From assembly GCF_000244875.1 (NCBI RefSeq), contig NC_016791.1, positions 4,097,001-4,161,000 of the forward strand: 64,000 bases of DNA, in the 5' to 3' direction. Source of the stretch: Clostridium sp. BNL1100 (GTDB lineage Bacteria > Bacillota > Clostridia > Acetivibrionales > DSM-1351). Both the position numbers and the translations under genes were made by a program. The notes below the pieces were generated by a model. It ran no database searches. It saw nothing but the letters and a program-made list of their open reading frames with translations, and was not told where the DNA came from. Below, in pieces: positions 26,580 to 33,781 of this stretch (position 1 is the first letter of the stretch; each line of letters starts with the position of its first letter).

Positions 26580-27005
26580 TTAAACTGCATTGTGTACAAA
26601 AGAAACAATTGCTGCAATAGGTATATCAACTACAGAACCAACAGTATAAACGGGCAGATTGCTCCAGCCGCCTGCATTAACAGCTCCAACCTGTCCTGCC
26701 GGGCCACCCGCTCCATAACCTGAACAACATCCTGAGCCAAAGCCTGCTCCGAATCCTCCACCATAGCCTCCCTGTGAAAATCCACTGCATGAATTACCCA
26801 GAGAACATCCGGGAGGTGGGCCAATTCTGGATATTAATCTTACAAAAACAGGATTTACCGTTAGAATTACTCCTGTAAAACCTGAACCTGACTGACCACC
26901 GCTACTTGTAAAAATTGTTACTGTCTCTCCAACATAGTTTGCAAGTAAGGCACCCCAATTTGCTACATGGGATATACCTCCGCCACATCCACAACCATCT
27001 GACAT
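26580..27005 (-). CDS. Probable spore coat protein with LSm-like halves and a Gly-rich insert, copy 3
   Basis: This 141-residue third paralogue has the same flanking blocks (YVGETVTIFTSSGGQSGSGF; GPPPGCSLGNSC; LPVYTVGSVVDIPIAAIVSF) and a shorter Gly-rich linker. The N-terminus is Cys-rich (SDGCGCGGG). The upstream AC-N17-CATAAAGTA is a full sigma-K match. With the Gly/Tyr-rich gene it forms a two-gene unit. The strict conservation of the ends and drift of the linker suggest that the folded barrel is functional and the linker is a structural spacer. Confidence 0.74.
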   Translation of the reverse strand: MSDGCGCGGGISHVANWGALLANYVGETVTIFTSSGGQSGSGFTGVILTVNPVFVRLISRIGPPPGCSLGNSCSGFSQGGYGGGFGAGFGSGCCSGYGAGGPAGQVGAVNAGGWSNLPVYTVGSVVDIPIAAIVSFVHNAV

Positions 27006-27037
27006 AGTACGCTATCTCCTTTCATTATTCTATACTC

Positions 27038-27065
27038 TACTTTATGTCTACCAATTAACCTGTGT
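27038..27065 (-). promoter_or_regulatory. Sigma-K-like promoter, coat-like copy 3 unit
   Basis: AC (27064-27065), 17 bp, then CATAAAGTA (27038-27046): a full consensus match. Confidence 0.72.
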
Positions 27066-27082
27066 TACTTTTGAAATATCTT

Positions 27083-27454
27083 TTAGTCTTGTGTATCCTT
27101 GGATATTTCTATCCTGACTTTTTCGTAAGGTTCTTCGTCCCTGCCTTTTGATTGTGAAAAAACATGGATATCCATACATGTGTTTTGCATGTTTTCATAA
27201 CCGGTACCATCATTTGATATCACATCATAGTTTGTTATATTATGGAAATTGAATGGTATTATGTTGCCGGAATCATCCATATAGTTGATTTCCAGTTTTT
27301 CAATCTTTGAATCCACAGGACTGGTCCAATACGGCTTAAAACCAACTCCTATAATTCTTCCGTTAATACCATGGGAAGGTATATTCAGCCTGCACCCTTG
27401 CCTGGCAAGATTCAAGAGTGCAAACTTTAGATTTTCGATCCGTTTATAATTCAT
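27083..27454 (-). CDS. Small protein of unknown function in the coat locus
   Basis: The 123-residue soluble protein has alternating beta-type segments (IIGVGFKPYW; KLEINYMDDSGNIIPFNFHNI; KVRIEISKD). I recognise no family. ATG 27454 is preferred because GGAAG lies about 7 nt upstream; GTG 27463 sits next to that site. The upstream AC-N17-CATAAGATG is the same type of element found at the three coat-like genes, so it probably belongs to the same late-sporulation regulon. Confidence 0.6.
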   Translation of the reverse strand: MNYKRIENLKFALLNLARQGCRLNIPSHGINGRIIGVGFKPYWTSPVDSKIEKLEINYMDDSGNIIPFNFHNITNYDVISNDGTGYENMQNTCMDIHVFSQSKGRDEEPYEKVRIEISKDTQD

Positions 27455-27496
27455 TAACGTCACTTCCGTAAACCTACCACCAATAATCAGCTACTA

Positions 27497-27524
27497 CATC
27501 TTATGTTTACTGGGCTGTTTAGGT
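27497..27524 (-). promoter_or_regulatory. Sigma-K-like promoter of the unknown small gene
   Basis: AC (27523-27524), 17 bp, then CATAAGATG (27497-27505); this has the TG variant also seen at coat-like copy 1. Confidence 0.6.
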
Positions 27525-27591
27525 TACATAAATTATTTACCAGGTCAGAGAATGTCGATATTCTCCCTAATTTTTGAAATGAAAAGGTATG

Positions 27592-27999
27592 CTATATCTG
27601 TTGGTATAGATTAGAATTTTCTTTTGCTATTCTTTGTTCAAGAAGGGCAAAAATTCTTTGTGATTCACTTACAAACAAATCTATGTCATTAGTTATTTTA
27701 GTTCTTGTATTAAACCGATCTTTATACGCCATAAATTCTGTACTTATAGTTCCCATTTCATCTATGTAAGCCTGCGCTGTTGTCCGCACTTCAGAATTAC
27801 TGCTTTTAAGGAGCTGCGGATACATGTACTGGTCTTCTGTACTAAGGTGAACTTTAAGTTTACCGGCAAGATTGCTTATTTTTGATGAAATCTCAAGAGC
27901 CTCTTTGGCAATATCCTTATCACTTATATAGAATTTAATATCTGATAGAATTTCAGCAATCTCCTCATGCTGTCTTTTTAAGGTTTCTAAATATAACAT
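27592..27999 (-). CDS. Hemerythrin-like HHE-domain protein
   Basis: The 135-residue four-helix protein has metal-ligand patterns KRQHEEI near residue 10, KVHLSTEDQYMYP near 60, and late Glu/His-type positions on the last helices. Hemerythrin-like domains bind a di-iron centre and sense or bind O2 or NO, or store iron. ATG 27999 is chosen because GGAGGG lies upstream; the frame continues to an earlier ATG at 28041 that would overlap a palindrome. Two inverted repeats upstream (28040-28073) suggest repressor control. Confidence 0.75.
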   Translation of the reverse strand: MLYLETLKRQHEEIAEILSDIKFYISDKDIAKEALEISSKISNLAGKLKVHLSTEDQYMYPQLLKSSNSEVRTTAQAYIDEMGTISTEFMAYKDRFNTRTKITNDIDLFVSESQRIFALLEQRIAKENSNLYQQI

Positions 28000-28039
28000 T
28001 ATTCGTCCCTCCTGCAATTTTATATTCCTTATATACCCC

Positions 28040-28073
28040 ATGTTATAGCTCTATAACATACTACACTGTAGTA
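28040..28073. promoter_or_regulatory. Two abutting palindromes upstream of the hemerythrin-like gene
   Basis: ATGTTATAG-CT-CTATAACAT (28040-28059) is a 9-bp-arm inverted repeat. TACTACA-C-TGTAGTA (28059-28073) directly adjoins it. Both lie about 40-75 bp before the start, where operators are expected. Confidence 0.55.
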
Positions 28074-28080
28074 TAAACAA

Positions 28081-28116
28081 AAAAACCTACAAAACACTTA
28101 AATTCTGTAGGTTTTT
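28081..28116 (-). terminator. Terminator of the padR-DUF2812 operon
   Basis: An 11-bp stem AAAAACCTACA/TGTAGGTTTTT is followed by eight T residues on the minus strand. Confidence 0.85.
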
Positions 28117-28144
28117 GATGCATCCCTCTAAAAATTATCTTTTG

Positions 28145-28702
28145 TTACTCATGAAGTTGTTTTTCCTTCTTTAACTTGCTAACCTTCCTTAAATACCCTA
28201 TTACCAACCAAGTAAGGCATACACCGAATATTCCATTAACACAAACCAGAGGGGAAATATAAGTCAGATAGCTGCTGTTATATTTAAGAATTGAAACTAT
28301 TCCGTTAACAATATTAACTAAAAATACAAACAGGTTTAATAATCCTATTGTACCCAAAAAGGTACTTACCCTACTATAATGATTAATCTTTGACTCTATA
28401 TCTGAATATATGTCAAAGGGACCTTCTGATGATTTCTTTCGCAGAAAAATCCAGCGATAGTATGTAGCGACACATTCAATACCACTTTCCTCTAAAAACC
28501 TTATATATGCCACACTTTCAGCGTGGGAGGGGGTATGCTCCAGAAGTTCAAGTCTGTAAATATAATCATTGTTCGGTGTTTCAGTAAAAACGTACCTGCA
28601 CCATGAGTAATCTGTTAATGCCATTCCCTTGGATGACATTTCATTAAGCCATTTTTCCTCTTTTTCAAAATCCCAATATGCTTTCCATACAACATGTTTC
28701 AT
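28145..28702 (-). CDS. DUF2812 membrane protein, partner of PadR
   Basis: The 185-residue protein has an N-terminal soluble part starting MKHVVWKAYWDFEKEEKWLN, typical of DUF2812, and two to three membrane helices between ~115 and 170. Its start overlaps the padR stop (TAATG), so they are co-translated. PadR-DUF2812 pairs are common in Firmicutes. The DUF2812 protein is thought to act with the regulator in sensing envelope or drug stress, but its biochemical role is unknown. Confidence 0.78.
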   Translation of the reverse strand: MKHVVWKAYWDFEKEEKWLNEMSSKGMALTDYSWCRYVFTETPNNDYIYRLELLEHTPSHAESVAYIRFLEESGIECVATYYRWIFLRKKSSEGPFDIYSDIESKINHYSRVSTFLGTIGLLNLFVFLVNIVNGIVSILKYNSSYLTYISPLVCVNGIFGVCLTWLVIGYLRKVSKLKKEKQLHE

Positions 28703-29028
28703 TAAAACTCCCCCCCTGTAATCTTCTTGCCGTTTTCAACTAACTCTTCCAATCTAACTATCTCGCCACTGATAATCTCTTTACCCAAGTCAGTTATTTC
28801 ATATTCCTTTTTCCTTGAGTCCTTTTCTACACTAATAGATTTAATCCAATTTTTATCTAACAATGTATTAATTGCTCCATACAAAGTACCTGCTCCTAGA
28901 TTAACTCTTTGCTTGCTTAAATCCTTTACATTTTGCATTATCCCATATCCATGCAGCGGTCTATACAGTGAGAGGAGAATATAAAATACGGCTTCTGTTA
29001 AAGCACCTCGTTCTTGACTTTCAGGCAT
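28702..29028 (-). CDS. PadR-family transcriptional regulator
   Basis: The 108-residue winged-helix protein has the PadR core FYILLSLYRPLHGYGIMQ, GTLYGAINTLLDKNWI and RKKEYEITDLGKEI. Such regulators repress their own operon. AAGGAGTG precedes ATG 29028. The promoter upstream is buried in a 15-bp tandem-repeat array (29051-29125), a likely binding platform for this protein. Confidence 0.9.
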   Translation of the reverse strand: MPESQERGALTEAVFYILLSLYRPLHGYGIMQNVKDLSKQRVNLGAGTLYGAINTLLDKNWIKSISVEKDSRKKEYEITDLGKEIISGEIVRLEELVENGKKITGGEF

Positions 29029-29050
29029 CTAAATCACTCCTTGCTTTGGC

Positions 29051-29125
29051 AATTCTATCGGCGACTGTTATATCGTCTCCCGTTATATCTGATTACATTA
29101 TATCGGCTTCCGTTACATATGTCAA
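29051..29125 (-). promoter_or_regulatory. padR promoter inside a 5 x 15-bp tandem-repeat array
   Basis: The minus-strand -35 TTGACA (29120-29125) and -10 TATAAT (29097-29102) are 17 bp apart. On the plus strand TTCTATC, TTATATC, TTATATC, TTATATC and TTACATA recur at 29053, 29068, 29083, 29098 and 29113, exactly every 15 bp. Confidence 0.75.
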
Positions 29126-29226
29126 TAATTTGGTAAAAAAAAGAAGCTTAAATGTAATTTTCTAAAAAGTTACATTCAGACTTCCTTAATGCTGCTATTT
29201 TCCCTGTAGCATAACAAATTTAATTA

Positions 29227-29712
29227 TTATTTGGGAAAAGCTGATTTAAACAGTTCAATATTTCTATCAATTAGCTTTTTGTGAAAGTCAACATGCTCTA
29301 TATATTGATTAAGTGCCTCTTCCAAATTCACTTTGCCTTTCTTATCATGTATATAGGCATACTTGGTCCAATCAGAATCAATAATTGTTTTTAGATGGTT
29401 TACCATGTAGCTTCTCACTAATTTCATTAGCTCCATAGACATTTTTAGATCTGAAAGCTGGTAGTCTAAATTTCTTGTCCAGATTTGATCAAATGAAAGG
29501 ACAGGAGTATCAGGTTGTGCAATTGCCTTCCTATAACGATGGAAATTGGCAATATCAACCTCCATGCAATGAATTATCTGCTCCTTTATAGACCAAGCAT
29601 CTTCTAATGGCCTATATAGTATAAGCTCATCAGATAGTTCAAGTACATAATCAAAATCATGTGATAGAAGTTCAAATTGTTGTAAAAGACTGATCTTTTC
29701 CTCTTTTGTCAT
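29227..29712 (-). CDS. DinB-like four-helix metalloprotein
   Basis: The 161-residue helical protein matches the DinB/YfiT type: an early DAWSIKEQIIHCMEVDIANFHRY-like segment (split here over residues ~38-60) gives the first metal His, and EHVDFHKKLI near residue 140 gives the HxxxH pair. DinB proteins are nickel- or zinc-binding and many act as thiol transferases; the substrate is unknown. The ribosome site is weak. It stands alone between two other units. Confidence 0.75.
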   Translation of the reverse strand: MTKEEKISLLQQFELLSHDFDYVLELSDELILYRPLEDAWSIKEQIIHCMEVDIANFHRYRKAIAQPDTPVLSFDQIWTRNLDYQLSDLKMSMELMKLVRSYMVNHLKTIIDSDWTKYAYIHDKKGKVNLEEALNQYIEHVDFHKKLIDRNIELFKSAFPK

Positions 29713-30064
29713 TTCACCAGTTCCTCACTTTTTTTGGAATGTAAACTATTTTTATATATAATTGTAATATTTTACAATATTACCGTCAAATAATAGGTTC
29801 ATTTCCATAGGCATATATCGGCACTTAATGGCTATCCTTAACATAAAAATATTAGGCGGATGTGGAAAAACACCCGCCTAATATTTTTATGTTTTTATTG
29901 AAAATTAAACTGATAAATTACCTACCATGTAGCTCCCCCCTTTTCAAAATAATTATTGTTTCCGGAACAATATATATGTACTTCGAAGTACCACAAATTA
30001 AACACTTGCCTTGATATAAAACATGTTCGTCATTCTATGTTTATCCAAACTACGACTTCCTTTT
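29713..30064. other. Intergenic gap at the end of the biosynthetic cluster
   Basis: The 352 bp hold a strong hairpin (29843-29890), a perfect 14-bp palindrome GTACTTCGAAGTAC (29978-29991) and, on the minus strand, a strong AAGGGGGGAG site followed by a 7-codon ORF (29905-29928). No normal gene is visible. Confidence 0.5.
29843..29890 (-). terminator. Terminator of the biosynthetic cluster
   Basis: A 17-bp perfect stem (29843-29859 with 29874-29890) is extended by an inner GTG/CAC and carries A/T runs on both sides. Confidence 0.88.
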
Positions 30065-31063
30065 TCATTGATCAATCAAAATCTTTGAGTCATTATTCAG
30101 GTAGATATCGTGAATTATATCTTCTATTGCTTTTTCCTTTATTTCAATATCCGCTATTTCAGCAATCTTTGATATTTCAAAGAGCAAATGACCGGCTGAG
30201 GATACGGTTTTATCAACAACAAAGCTCCATTTTAATCCGTTTAATTCAGGCACACCCTTTACGCCGGGAATATCAAATTCATTTACCGGCGACAGAAGGT
30301 TTACCGTTACGACGCTTGTTTTATTATAGCTATCTCTAAGATTAGTCATAGGACAATCAACAACGATGACTCCCTTATCAATTAAAATAATCCTCTCACA
30401 AATTTCTTCTATATCCTTCATATCATGAGAAGTGAGAATTACTGTGGTTTTGTACTCTCGGTTAAGCTTCAGAATAAACTCACGTATTTGACGTTTCGCC
30501 ACGATATCCAAGCCTATCGTAGGTTCATCAAGAAAAAGCAATTCCGGATTGTGCAATATGGAAGCAGCAATTTCCGCCCGCATACGCTGTCCGAGACTGA
30601 GTTGGCGAACAGGCTGGTTCCATATACTTTCAAGATCAAGGTACTCCTTGAAAAGATCCAGATTTTTTTCATAAACACTATCCTGAATCCTATATATCTT
30701 CTTCAAAAGCTTAAAAGTATCATTTATGGGTAAATCCCACCACAGCTGACTTCGTTGTCCAAATACAACACCTATATGATAAGCATTTTGTTTTCTCTTT
30801 TTAAAAGGGTCATTCCCCATAACGGTTATATTCCCTGATGTAGGAGCAAGAATTCCACTAAGCATTTTTATGGTAGTAGACTTTCCTGCTCCGTTAGGGC
30901 CCACAAATCCCACAAGACTGCCTTTTGAGATTGAAAAATTAATATCTTTAACAGCATTTATCATCTCAAACTTTCTGGAAAACATAAATTTTAAAATGCC
31001 ACCTTCACGCTTTGCTATTTTATAATCACGAGTCAATCCTTTAACATTTATAAGTTGTTCCAT
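30065..31063 (-). CDS. ABC transporter ATP-binding protein of an ABC-2 exporter
   Basis: The 332-residue ATPase has Walker A GPNGAGKST, a Q-loop region FGQRSQLWWDLP, signature LSLGQRMRAEIAA, Walker B LLFLDEPTIGLD and an H-loop TSHD, plus a ~100-residue C-terminal accessory domain. The NatA/DrrA-like form with two separate ABC-2 permeases upstream makes an export complex. ATG 31063 is used because GGGAGG lies about 7 nt before it; the ORF start at 31090 overlaps the preceding gene. It is the last gene of the minus-strand cluster and should export its product. Confidence 0.9.
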   Translation of the reverse strand: MEQLINVKGLTRDYKIAKREGGILKFMFSRKFEMINAVKDINFSISKGSLVGFVGPNGAGKSTTIKMLSGILAPTSGNITVMGNDPFKKRKQNAYHIGVVFGQRSQLWWDLPINDTFKLLKKIYRIQDSVYEKNLDLFKEYLDLESIWNQPVRQLSLGQRMRAEIAASILHNPELLFLDEPTIGLDIVAKRQIREFILKLNREYKTTVILTSHDMKDIEEICERIILIDKGVIVVDCPMTNLRDSYNKTSVVTVNLLSPVNEFDIPGVKGVPELNGLKWSFVVDKTVSSAGHLLFEISKIAEIADIEIKEKAIEDIIHDIYLNNDSKILIDQ

Positions 31064-31086
31064 ATATATTCCTCCCGTAACCGATA

Positions 31087-32154
31087 TCATGAAAAGTCTT
31101 CAGTAGTGTATTGATAATACTTCAATTCAATCAGCAATTCGTTCAGGAACTGTTTAAAGAGTTCTTTGCTGTCCATTATCATATTACTTACCCTGTCTCT
31201 GGAGGTCATTGCAAGCTCTTTATTTGGGGATATAGTTACTTTCGTAAATAAGTTTAATGCAGTCTGAAGAGTTGTAACTATATTTTGAATTTTACCTTGG
31301 AGTAAATCTTGTTTGCGTAAAATGTATTTATTATCAATTAAATATTTTAGACGCCTTAGCCATAATGTTGACATATCCTTAATAAGTCCAAGGGGTCTGA
31401 ATCTGTTAAATTCAATATCTTTAATTTGCTTTGCAATCAAATCAAAGCTATCTGCACCAAAGAAAAAATCTCCCTTTTCTTTAATGCTAATTGAATTAAA
31501 ATTGAAATTAATATTTTCGCCTGCCATATTCCTAAATATATTTTCACATGACATGAATTGTTCAATCGAATGTATCAGTTCAGCTATACTGACAACAAAA
31601 GTATATTCCTCTCTATACCTCAATAACATGACATTTGAATTTTTACGGAATCCTTCAAATTCGTGAACTCCGTAGAACCCATTATGCATTTCCTCATATG
31701 AGCAAACATAGCATCCGAATTTACCTCCGGGCATATCCTTATAAGGGAAAAAATCGCCCAGATAGAACTCTCTTTTTTCACTGTCATAACCATAAACAAT
31801 CAGATTGTGTGTCTCAGCATTATACCCCTTATAAGCATTCATATCCTGTCTGTTTACTGCTATATAAATATAAAAATCATTATTTAAAGCGAATTCAAGG
31901 TATTCAACAATATCATACTTCATATTGTCAATATAATCATAAGTTACTCCTGATATAGTAAGAAACGGGCAATTAAAAAACTCGGTGGTTCTTGCAAACC
32001 CATCCAATACCAAGGATTTAGCTATATAAATGTTAACCATATTGTTTACCATCCAAGGAGTTGCTTGTGGATAGCTATCTAGAATTGCCATTAAATATGT
32101 GTCCGCCGGTAAGTGAGATATATCCGGCTTCGTAAATGGTAATATTTTATTCAT
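31087..32154 (-). CDS. BtrH/C39-like protein 1 in the biosynthetic cluster
   Basis: The 355-residue protein has an N-terminal ~180-residue domain with the layout of the butirosin BtrH N-terminal (C39 peptidase-like) fold: a helical start, then DFYIYIAVNRQDM, HNLIVYGYDSEKREFYLGDF with the conserved His/Tyr/Asp region. The remainder is helical. BtrH moves an acyl group from a carrier protein to an amine. Here no Cys is visible at the usual N-terminal nucleophile site, so activity may differ. It shares layout with the divergent protein at 37710-38819. It sits between permease and ATPase genes. The family call is moderate and the function is inference. Confidence 0.55.
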   Translation of the reverse strand: MNKILPFTKPDISHLPADTYLMAILDSYPQATPWMVNNMVNIYIAKSLVLDGFARTTEFFNCPFLTISGVTYDYIDNMKYDIVEYLEFALNNDFYIYIAVNRQDMNAYKGYNAETHNLIVYGYDSEKREFYLGDFFPYKDMPGGKFGCYVCSYEEMHNGFYGVHEFEGFRKNSNVMLLRYREEYTFVVSIAELIHSIEQFMSCENIFRNMAGENINFNFNSISIKEKGDFFFGADSFDLIAKQIKDIEFNRFRPLGLIKDMSTLWLRRLKYLIDNKYILRKQDLLQGKIQNIVTTLQTALNLFTKVTISPNKELAMTSRDRVSNMIMDSKELFKQFLNELLIELKYYQYTTEDFS

Positions 32155-32198
32155 CTTTATCCTCTTTCTTTTTGAACTCAGTTTTCAATTCCCGTAAA

Positions 32199-32999
32199 TT
32201 AACTGCCACTGCCTGAATAACGCCTCAACCCTCGGTTAAAAACAAGTATGGACAGCCCAAAAATCATAACCCCTATAAGTGGTGACAATAATCCTATTAT
32301 TAAATCCGAACATGTCTGGACTTTCATTAATATTATAAGACTTGGATAGTAATTGATAATGGCATAGGGCAGTACAAAAGTTAATATAAATCCTATATAC
32401 TGCGGAAATATTGTTAGCGGATATTGAATCATGGAGCGTATGTCATAATACAAAGTCATAGACAGAGAATCTGTCCGTAACAGCCAGAAGCTTAAACTTC
32501 CCAGAATAATCATAGCACCTGCCTGAAAGAAAATACCTCCGATTATGGCAAAAACCAAATAAATATATGAAAAAAATGTCATCCTATAATTGATTTTATA
32601 TATTGCAAGAATCATAAATATTATTGTTACAAGAATTTGTCCGAGAAATGTATCTCCAAAGCGGCGACACATCATTTGCTTTATAACTCCCATTGGTCGT
32701 ATGAGATAGCTGTCGAGGTTTCCCGAAGTTATCTCATTTTCAAGATGGTACACTGTATACCAAAAAAATATGCCTGCGATTGCGTAGGTTACTACATTTA
32801 AGCCGTATAACAATGTCATTTCTTCAAAACTCCAGCCTTCAATACTATTGAACCGCTGTACTAATGCCCAAAACGTTATATAGGAAATAAAGTATCTGTA
32901 AAAATTTACGGTCAGGCCAGTAAAAAAACTTATGCGATATTCCATTCTAGACTTTAAAAATATCTTTACATAACTGCCATATATACTTAAAAACTCCAT
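32199..32999 (-). CDS. ABC-2 family permease, second of two
   Basis: The 266-residue protein has about six membrane helices and the DUF990-type motif EITSGNLDSYLIRPM near residues 95-110. ATG 32999 lies one base after the stop of the upstream permease, with GGGAGGG inside that gene's end, so the pair is coupled. Together with the neighbouring permease and the ATPase at 30065-31063 it should form the export channel for the cluster product. Confidence 0.85.
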   Translation of the reverse strand: MEFLSIYGSYVKIFLKSRMEYRISFFTGLTVNFYRYFISYITFWALVQRFNSIEGWSFEEMTLLYGLNVVTYAIAGIFFWYTVYHLENEITSGNLDSYLIRPMGVIKQMMCRRFGDTFLGQILVTIIFMILAIYKINYRMTFFSYIYLVFAIIGGIFFQAGAMIILGSLSFWLLRTDSLSMTLYYDIRSMIQYPLTIFPQYIGFILTFVLPYAIINYYPSLIILMKVQTCSDLIIGLLSPLIGVMIFGLSILVFNRGLRRYSGSGS

Positions 33000-33000
33000 A

Positions 33001-33759
33001 TTACCCTCCCTGTACAACCGCTTTCCTTAATGCCATCTTATATACGATAAAATTGAGAACGATAAAAACGCAAATCCATGCAAGCAGGATTAAGTAATTT
33101 ATAAGAATGCTATTTCCTTGTACCTTTGCAAACAAAAGCTCTAGGGGAAAAGAATATAAAAATCTAAACGGTAAAACTGTTGCTATAGATTTCAGAAAGC
33201 CGGGCAGAATAGCAATGGGTAAAAAAGATCCGGCAAAGAGTCTTATTGTATCTTCTATTAATAATTTCAGTGGCCAGATCTCAATTATTGCAAATGCCAG
33301 AAAACCAATCAAGGCATAAATCAGCACCAATAATATATGACCTAATATTAATGCTAAAAGAACCAATAAAATATTACTGTATACACCGCGATAAAGCAGC
33401 GGTATGAAAATAATTGCTACAGGCAGACCCTGGACAATGAATTTTGAGACGGTTTTTGCCAGTTCCGTTTGCCACGACATGGCAAAGATATTTATCGGCC
33501 TCAGCAGGTCAATAACAAACGCACCGGAGGATACTTTACCTCCTATACTATCCGATATACCCGGAGTATAAATCATTGCTATAATATTTGACATTATCGT
33601 ATACCGGATCATATATTGGATCATCTCTGTATTTTCTTTGTACAAGGATTTCCACAGCAGTATATTAATATAAATTACCAGTATGGAGCCTAAGCAAGAA
33701 AAAAACATAGAATAACGGTATACAAAAGAATTCTTTAAAGAAATATAAAATAAATACAT
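33001..33759 (-). CDS. ABC-2 family permease, first of two
   Basis: The 252-residue protein has about six hydrophobic helices and the related DUF990-like segment KVSSGAFVIDLLRPINIF. It is a diverged partner of the next permease; such heterodimeric pairs with one ATPase are a common exporter layout. It lies about 20 bp after the adenylation gene, in one operon. Confidence 0.85.
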   Translation of the reverse strand: MYLFYISLKNSFVYRYSMFFSCLGSILVIYINILLWKSLYKENTEMIQYMIRYTIMSNIIAMIYTPGISDSIGGKVSSGAFVIDLLRPINIFAMSWQTELAKTVSKFIVQGLPVAIIFIPLLYRGVYSNILLVLLALILGHILLVLIYALIGFLAFAIIEIWPLKLLIEDTIRLFAGSFLPIAILPGFLKSIATVLPFRFLYSFPLELLFAKVQGNSILINYLILLAWICVFIVLNFIVYKMALRKAVVQGG

Positions 33760-33781
33760 GTTTTATTCTTCCTCTATTTAA

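Noticed and set aside
29978-29991. Perfect 14-bp palindrome GTACTTCGAAGTAC as a regulatory site
   Set aside because: It lies downstream of the operon, near no promoter; a chance palindrome or a remnant cannot be excluded.
30000-30064. Short minus-strand frame downstream of the ABC ATPase gene as a precursor peptide
   Set aside because: It has no ATG and only a poorly placed GTG; composition gives no leader/core pattern.
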